A DNA stretch of 64,000 nt from Diphasiastrum complanatum (Eukaryota; Streptophyta; Lycopodiopsida; Lycopodiales; Lycopodiaceae), in contig CM055109.1 of NCBI GenBank assembly GCA_029204225.1, positions 25,852,723 through 25,916,722 on the forward strand. The letters run 5' to 3'. The position numbers and the translations under genes are program-made. This document shows positions 60,181-64,000 of this stretch, piece after piece. The first letter of the stretch is position 1; each line of letters starts with the position of its first letter. A model generated the notes under the pieces. That model was not told the DNA's origin, ran no database searches, and worked only from the letters and a program-made list of their open reading frames with translations.

Positions 60181-60189
60181 TGACTTGTT

Positions 60190-62087
60190 GCTAAGGGGTT
60201 TCTTCAAACTAAATGCATAGATTATGAAGAAACATTTGCACTATAAAAGGACTAGTCATCTCATCAGGGACTGTAGAACACTCAAAACAATGACAGCAAA
60301 AAGCAGTTCCACCGAGACGCTAGTCAAACAACTCAACCTCGAGAAGAGGATGAAGTTGCCTTTATGACCAAAGCTGGAGAAATCCAAGATGACAATTCTT
60401 GGTATTTGGACTTTGGAGCATAACACGAAATGACACACCATCTCGATTGGTTCCAAGAATACAAGTCATTAGCTCATCCTAGATTTGTACAATTGGGTGA
60501 CAACTCATCTCACAACATTAAAGGTGAAGGAATTGTCAAGATCGAGTTTCAATAATGTGATGTCAAGTTTTTGTCCAAAGTTCTACATGTACCCAATCAT
60601 ACAAAAAACTGCTCTCAATTAGTAGAATTGTCGATTTTGGTCATAGGAACGAATTTGATACAAATGACTGCACCATTCTTGACAAATCTAAGAAAGTTCT
60701 AGAAGTTCAATAACAATAAGAAAAAGCAGTTGGACGAATGAGCCAATGTAGTGACTGAACAATAGAACCTCGATAATGAAGATGATCAGAACGCATATAG
60801 TGAACCTCACAATTTCCACCAATAATGTGAAGAATGGTTCCTTGATTCTAGGGCTACACGGCATATGACAAGCCATCAAGAATTGTTCCACCACTATTTG
60901 GCCTATAGTACTAAAAAATTAGTCCAACTTGAAGATAATAGCTCACACATGATTGAAGGTGAAGGTACTATCAAGCTGAGTTATCAAAATGGAGAATCCA
61001 AACTTATTCCAAAAGGATTGTATATTCCAAATCTTGCAACCAATTGTCAACAAAATTATTGATTTAGGACATAAGGTAGAGTTTGGATCAGACTCATGTA
61101 AAATTTTTGATAAAACAAATAGAGTACTTACACTTGAAAAAAGACAAGGATATCTATATAGGCTTACTCCTTTCTTCTCTATAACTGACCATGCTTTAGA
61201 CATCTCAGTCTTGATTAATAAAGAATTAATTTGGCATTATAGACTTGGGCATTTGAATAATGTATCTATTGCTAATATGTCTGAATAGACTTTATTTCTT
61301 GATCTTCATTATCAAAGTAATAATTTTATCATTCTATAAAAACAATTTCTGTTGGCTATTTTTGTTCAAATGGCATGTATCAACTACATAATCCTATTAG
61401 ATGTAAGACATCTAATAGCAGGGATGTTATATTTCTTGAAGATCAGTTAATTGACTTATAAGGCAAGGACAAAATATTGCTTGACGTTCTTGCCCAAAAT
61501 TCTGATGAATATTGAAATACAATTTCGATTTTTTCAAGTAGCCAAATTATACCAATAGATTCAAAAGAAAAACAAGAAGTTACAACTCAGGAGTGGCCAA
61601 CCCAACATTGAATTTTGCAGCCAAAAGTGCCTCCTAGAAAGTCTACGAGAGCTCGAACTCAACCTGTCAGATTCATTGATGAGTATGCTCATTATCTTTC
61701 ACAAGAGCCAACCACAATCGAAGAAGCACTGACATAGGCTGATTCTGACCTTTGGAAAGAAGCCATGGACAAAGAATACAACTCTTGATCAACAACAACA
61801 CATGGTTGCCTACAAGCGGAAAGATCATCAATTGTAAGTGGATATTTAAGATCAAGTACAAGGCATATGGCAGCATCGACATAGGGCTTGACTGGTGGTA
61901 AGGGGATTTTCACAAATTCCCAACGTTGATTATCTTGAAACTTTTAGCCAAGTGGCCAAGCATTCCTCAATCTGATTGCTACTACTGCCAACCTTGAGGT
62001 ACATCAGTTAGATGCACAAACAACATTCCTCAATGGAGTTATGGAAGAAGACATATATATGATCCAGCTAGAAGGTTATGTGCTTAA
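60190..62087 (+). pseudogene. decayed copia element, plus strand
   Basis: Fragments in copia order: an RT scrap (CIDYEETFA type) near 60215, a knuckle-like SHLIRDCRTLKT near 60250, two protease-like segments (NSWYLDFGA near 60400, EWFLDSRATRHMTSHQELFH near 60840), pre-integrase LIWHYRLGHLNNVSIANMS near 61230, RT scraps near 61720 (SDLWKEAMDKEYNS) and 61990 (HQLDAQTTFLNGVMEEDIYM). Integrase core and RNase H are missing. Both protease-like segments have changes at the active-site region. Confidence 0.7.
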
Positions 62088-62736
62088 TGTGAAAGATTTC
62101 AGATCCTTAAGATCCAATCTACTTGAATGATATTTGGTTAGAAAGAGAAATACACTACCAATCTCACCAATGTAGAAAAATCAGCATCTACACACAAATT
62201 GAGATACAAACACCAATAGAACTTGATCAAACTTGAATGAAATGATTATGTACTGTTGCTGTCCATACAAAACCAACAAGCTACTGTATTTCACACGTGT
62301 GGATCCAAAAATAACAAATATAGATCATTCTACACATAGAATTACAAGCAATCACCAAGATAGTGCACCAATGGATAATAGAACACAAGAGAACCATGTA
62401 TAAGCATGAAATGAGATAGAAAAGAGAGAAGATTGCTCTCTCCACGAGTTACATCCTTTTATAACAGGTCCAAACCCTATTTGGCCACTTGGCTTTCCCA
62501 CCAAAATGCTAACCCTACTAATTTTGGGTCTAGATTCAATGTACCCAACTATTCAAATTGAATCTACTCAAACTCACATTCTAACTTTCCCACACTTTCA
62601 GAAAGTGTTTATTCGAATGAGATTTAGACTAATGAACTTTGAAAAGTCAACCCTTAAGTCTAAAACAAGTTTTGGCCTCAATATGCCAAATATGGAAATA
62701 TTGCAAAATGTGATGAAACTAGTTGAATCTTTCACA
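62088..62736 (-). repeat. 3' LTR of the element at the right edge
   Basis: On the plus strand it runs TGTGAAAGATTTCAG to GAATCTTTCACA, 649 bp, with TTCACACGTGTGGA at 62290-62303. The purine tract flanks its right side. Confidence 0.8.
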
Positions 62737-62746
62737 CTCCCTCTTC

Positions 62747-62940
62747 AACTAATTTTAGCATAGACTTTGATAATGCTCCAAGTGAAGTCCTATGCTTCAT
62801 GAACAAGTCTTTTCCCAATGCTTTGGTGAAGATATCAGTTACACATTCCCTTGAAGACACATGTTGAAGCTCCACCTCCTTTGCAATGACTTGCTCCCTC
62901 ACAAAATGATATTGTATCTCAATATGCTTGCTCCTTGCAT
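62747..62940 (-). pseudogene. copia RNase H tail
   Basis: The minus strand reads ARSKHIEIQYHFVREQVIAK, then VELQHVSSRECVTDIFTKAL, the usual end of copia RNase H. It begins abruptly at 62940, where the novel module sequence starts. Confidence 0.8.
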
Positions 62941-63810
62941 AGTTTTTTTGACAATAAAACTTTGATCCATCATAAGAATGATCTTCTTCCTGAGAATAGA
63001 CCTTCTTTCAATGATCATGTAATGTTCAAAATAGAAACAACCATAATTGATATATAGAATAGTGTCCACTCGGGATGCTTCACTATTTCTTACATCAATT
63101 TTACATGTCAAAATGTGACTAGTACATGAAGAATTAAATAGAATGTAAATGAAATGATTCCACCATGCTTACAACTCTGAACTCTCTGGAAAAATACAAC
63201 AAAAAAACAATAAATTTGAGTGATCAACATTTGCTTGCATGTCTCCTCCTTCTTTGTCCTTTGTTTCCTTGTATCCACCATGATACTCCATGAGTCCATC
63301 TTGCCATAAGATGCCATCAAGCCTTGATGACTTTACCATGAATGAGTGACATAATGAACCTCCAATAGCTTCATTTCCATCATCAAAATTAGCCAAGAAT
63401 GCTAGTACAAATCCAACATCAAAACAATGCTCACCAATGTAGCTAGTTTTACCATATCTTGACAATTTGCACACATCCACATGAAATTGCTCAAACATGA
63501 GATAGAACAAGTAAAGTAAACTTGAACACCACTTCCTTGCTGCTCCTTTGACCTTACTCGAGTCTTCAATATGCTGTTTAAACATATCCATAATACCTTT
63601 GCCAATTACCTCTCCTTTGATGCTCTTGACTAGCTCCAAATTGCCAACTTCCTTTTTGACTAGTTGAAGCCCTTTGAGATCAACCTCTTGATCTTCAACT
63701 TGACTATCAAAGTCATTGAAAAAACTTTGTTTTCCAGATCCATGACTTGATTTTACAATAAGATAACATCCATCCACTTGCATAGCTCCATGTACACAAG
63801 AAGATCCTCC
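62941..63810 (-). pseudogene. third copy of the novel module, between RT start and RNase H end
   Basis: Shared with the 10903 element: EDQEVDL, LVKSIK, SSKVxGAARK, and KIDVRNSEAS near the end. Shared with the 24995 copy: AMQVD and SLFNDFD/SFFNDFD type stretches. At its start the frame is continuous with a copia RT opening (DEPTSVDQARKEEEWIKAMD), so it is joined in frame at about ALMKSGT. The frame is broken near 63110-63170. The RT catalytic region is absent. Confidence 0.75.
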
Positions 63811-64000
63811 AAAAGATGTTCCACTCTTCATAAGAGCTTGATACTCAAGATCCATTGCTTTGATCCACTCCTCTTCTTTCCTTGCTTGATCTACACTTGT
63901 AGGCTCATCCAAAGAAGTTAGGAAAGCAACGTAATTTCCGGAAACTACTTGCTTACCCTTTTCATCATATGTGAGCCTTGAAGGTACTTGTCTTTCTCTT
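63811..64000 (-). pseudogene. copia linker and reverse transcriptase start
   Basis: The minus strand reads LTYDEKGKQVVSGNYVAFLT then SLDEPTSVDQARKEEEWIKA, the linker and first residues of copia RT. It continues beyond the window. Confidence 0.75.

Larger units (their letters stand above)
62088..64000 (-). mobile_element. copia-type element with novel module, 3' part, runs off the window
   Basis: On the minus strand: RT start, novel module, RNase H tail, purine tract GAAGAGGGAG, 3' LTR. The 5' part lies beyond 64000. The tract and LTR start (TGTGAAA) resemble the 10903-16457 element, and LTR lengths are near equal (649 and 647 bp), so the two are probably related families. Confidence 0.75.

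Overview
The window reads as nuclear DNA of a land plant with a large, repeat-rich genome. The evidence is plant-style LTR retrotransposons primed by the initiator-Met tRNA site TGGTATCAGAGC, a chromodomain-bearing Ty3/gypsy element, a tRNA-like SINE, introns with GT..AG borders, and U2 snRNA genes with a plant-type upstream element. A gymnosperm or another large-genome plant would fit, but I cannot name the species. There are no bacterial features such as operons, ribosome binding sites or CRISPR arrays.

Layout. 993-6340 and 40582-45817 are arms of a ~5.3 kb inverted repeat. Each arm carries an unknown decayed gene, a decayed Ulp1-type (C48) cysteine protease gene and a gypsy polymerase remnant. 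6703-7469 is a small three-exon gene model. 7870-17859 is a decayed copia element, split by a very young nested LTR element at 10903-16457. 18410-22552 is the first of three blocks that carry a U2 snRNA gene and a ~499-bp tandem repeat. 22963-26310 holds an (AG)64 microsatellite, copia polymerase remnants and a second copy of an unknown coding module. 26310-34730 is gypsy material: one truncated element and one nearly full-length chromovirus on the minus strand. 35536-36711 is a miniature LTR element. 36827-40232 is the second U2 block (inverted) with a stray LTR. 45818-47470 is decayed sequence with a 31-G run. 47992-54140 is a complete but mutated copia element nested inside another LTR. 54257-55250 is LTR and polymerase debris. 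55890-59589 is the third U2 block, with a SINE in its flank. 59590-62087 is copia debris. 62088-64000 is the 3' part of another LTR element that runs off the window edge.

How it works together. The only likely functional host genes are the U2 snRNA copies (spliceosomal branch-point recognition) and possibly the small gene at 6703-7469. Copy 3 has the best-preserved promoter element and stem IIa. Most other coding sequence belongs to mobile elements.

The most unusual item is the 10903-16457 element. It has apparently identical 647-bp LTRs, a GGATT target-site duplication and one intact 1024-codon ORF. That ORF begins as a copia Gag with a CCHC knuckle and continues into ~750 residues that I cannot assign to protease, integrase, reverse transcriptase or RNase H. 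Related copies of this module lie at 24995-26310 and 62941-63810. In the last one it sits where the polymerase core should be.
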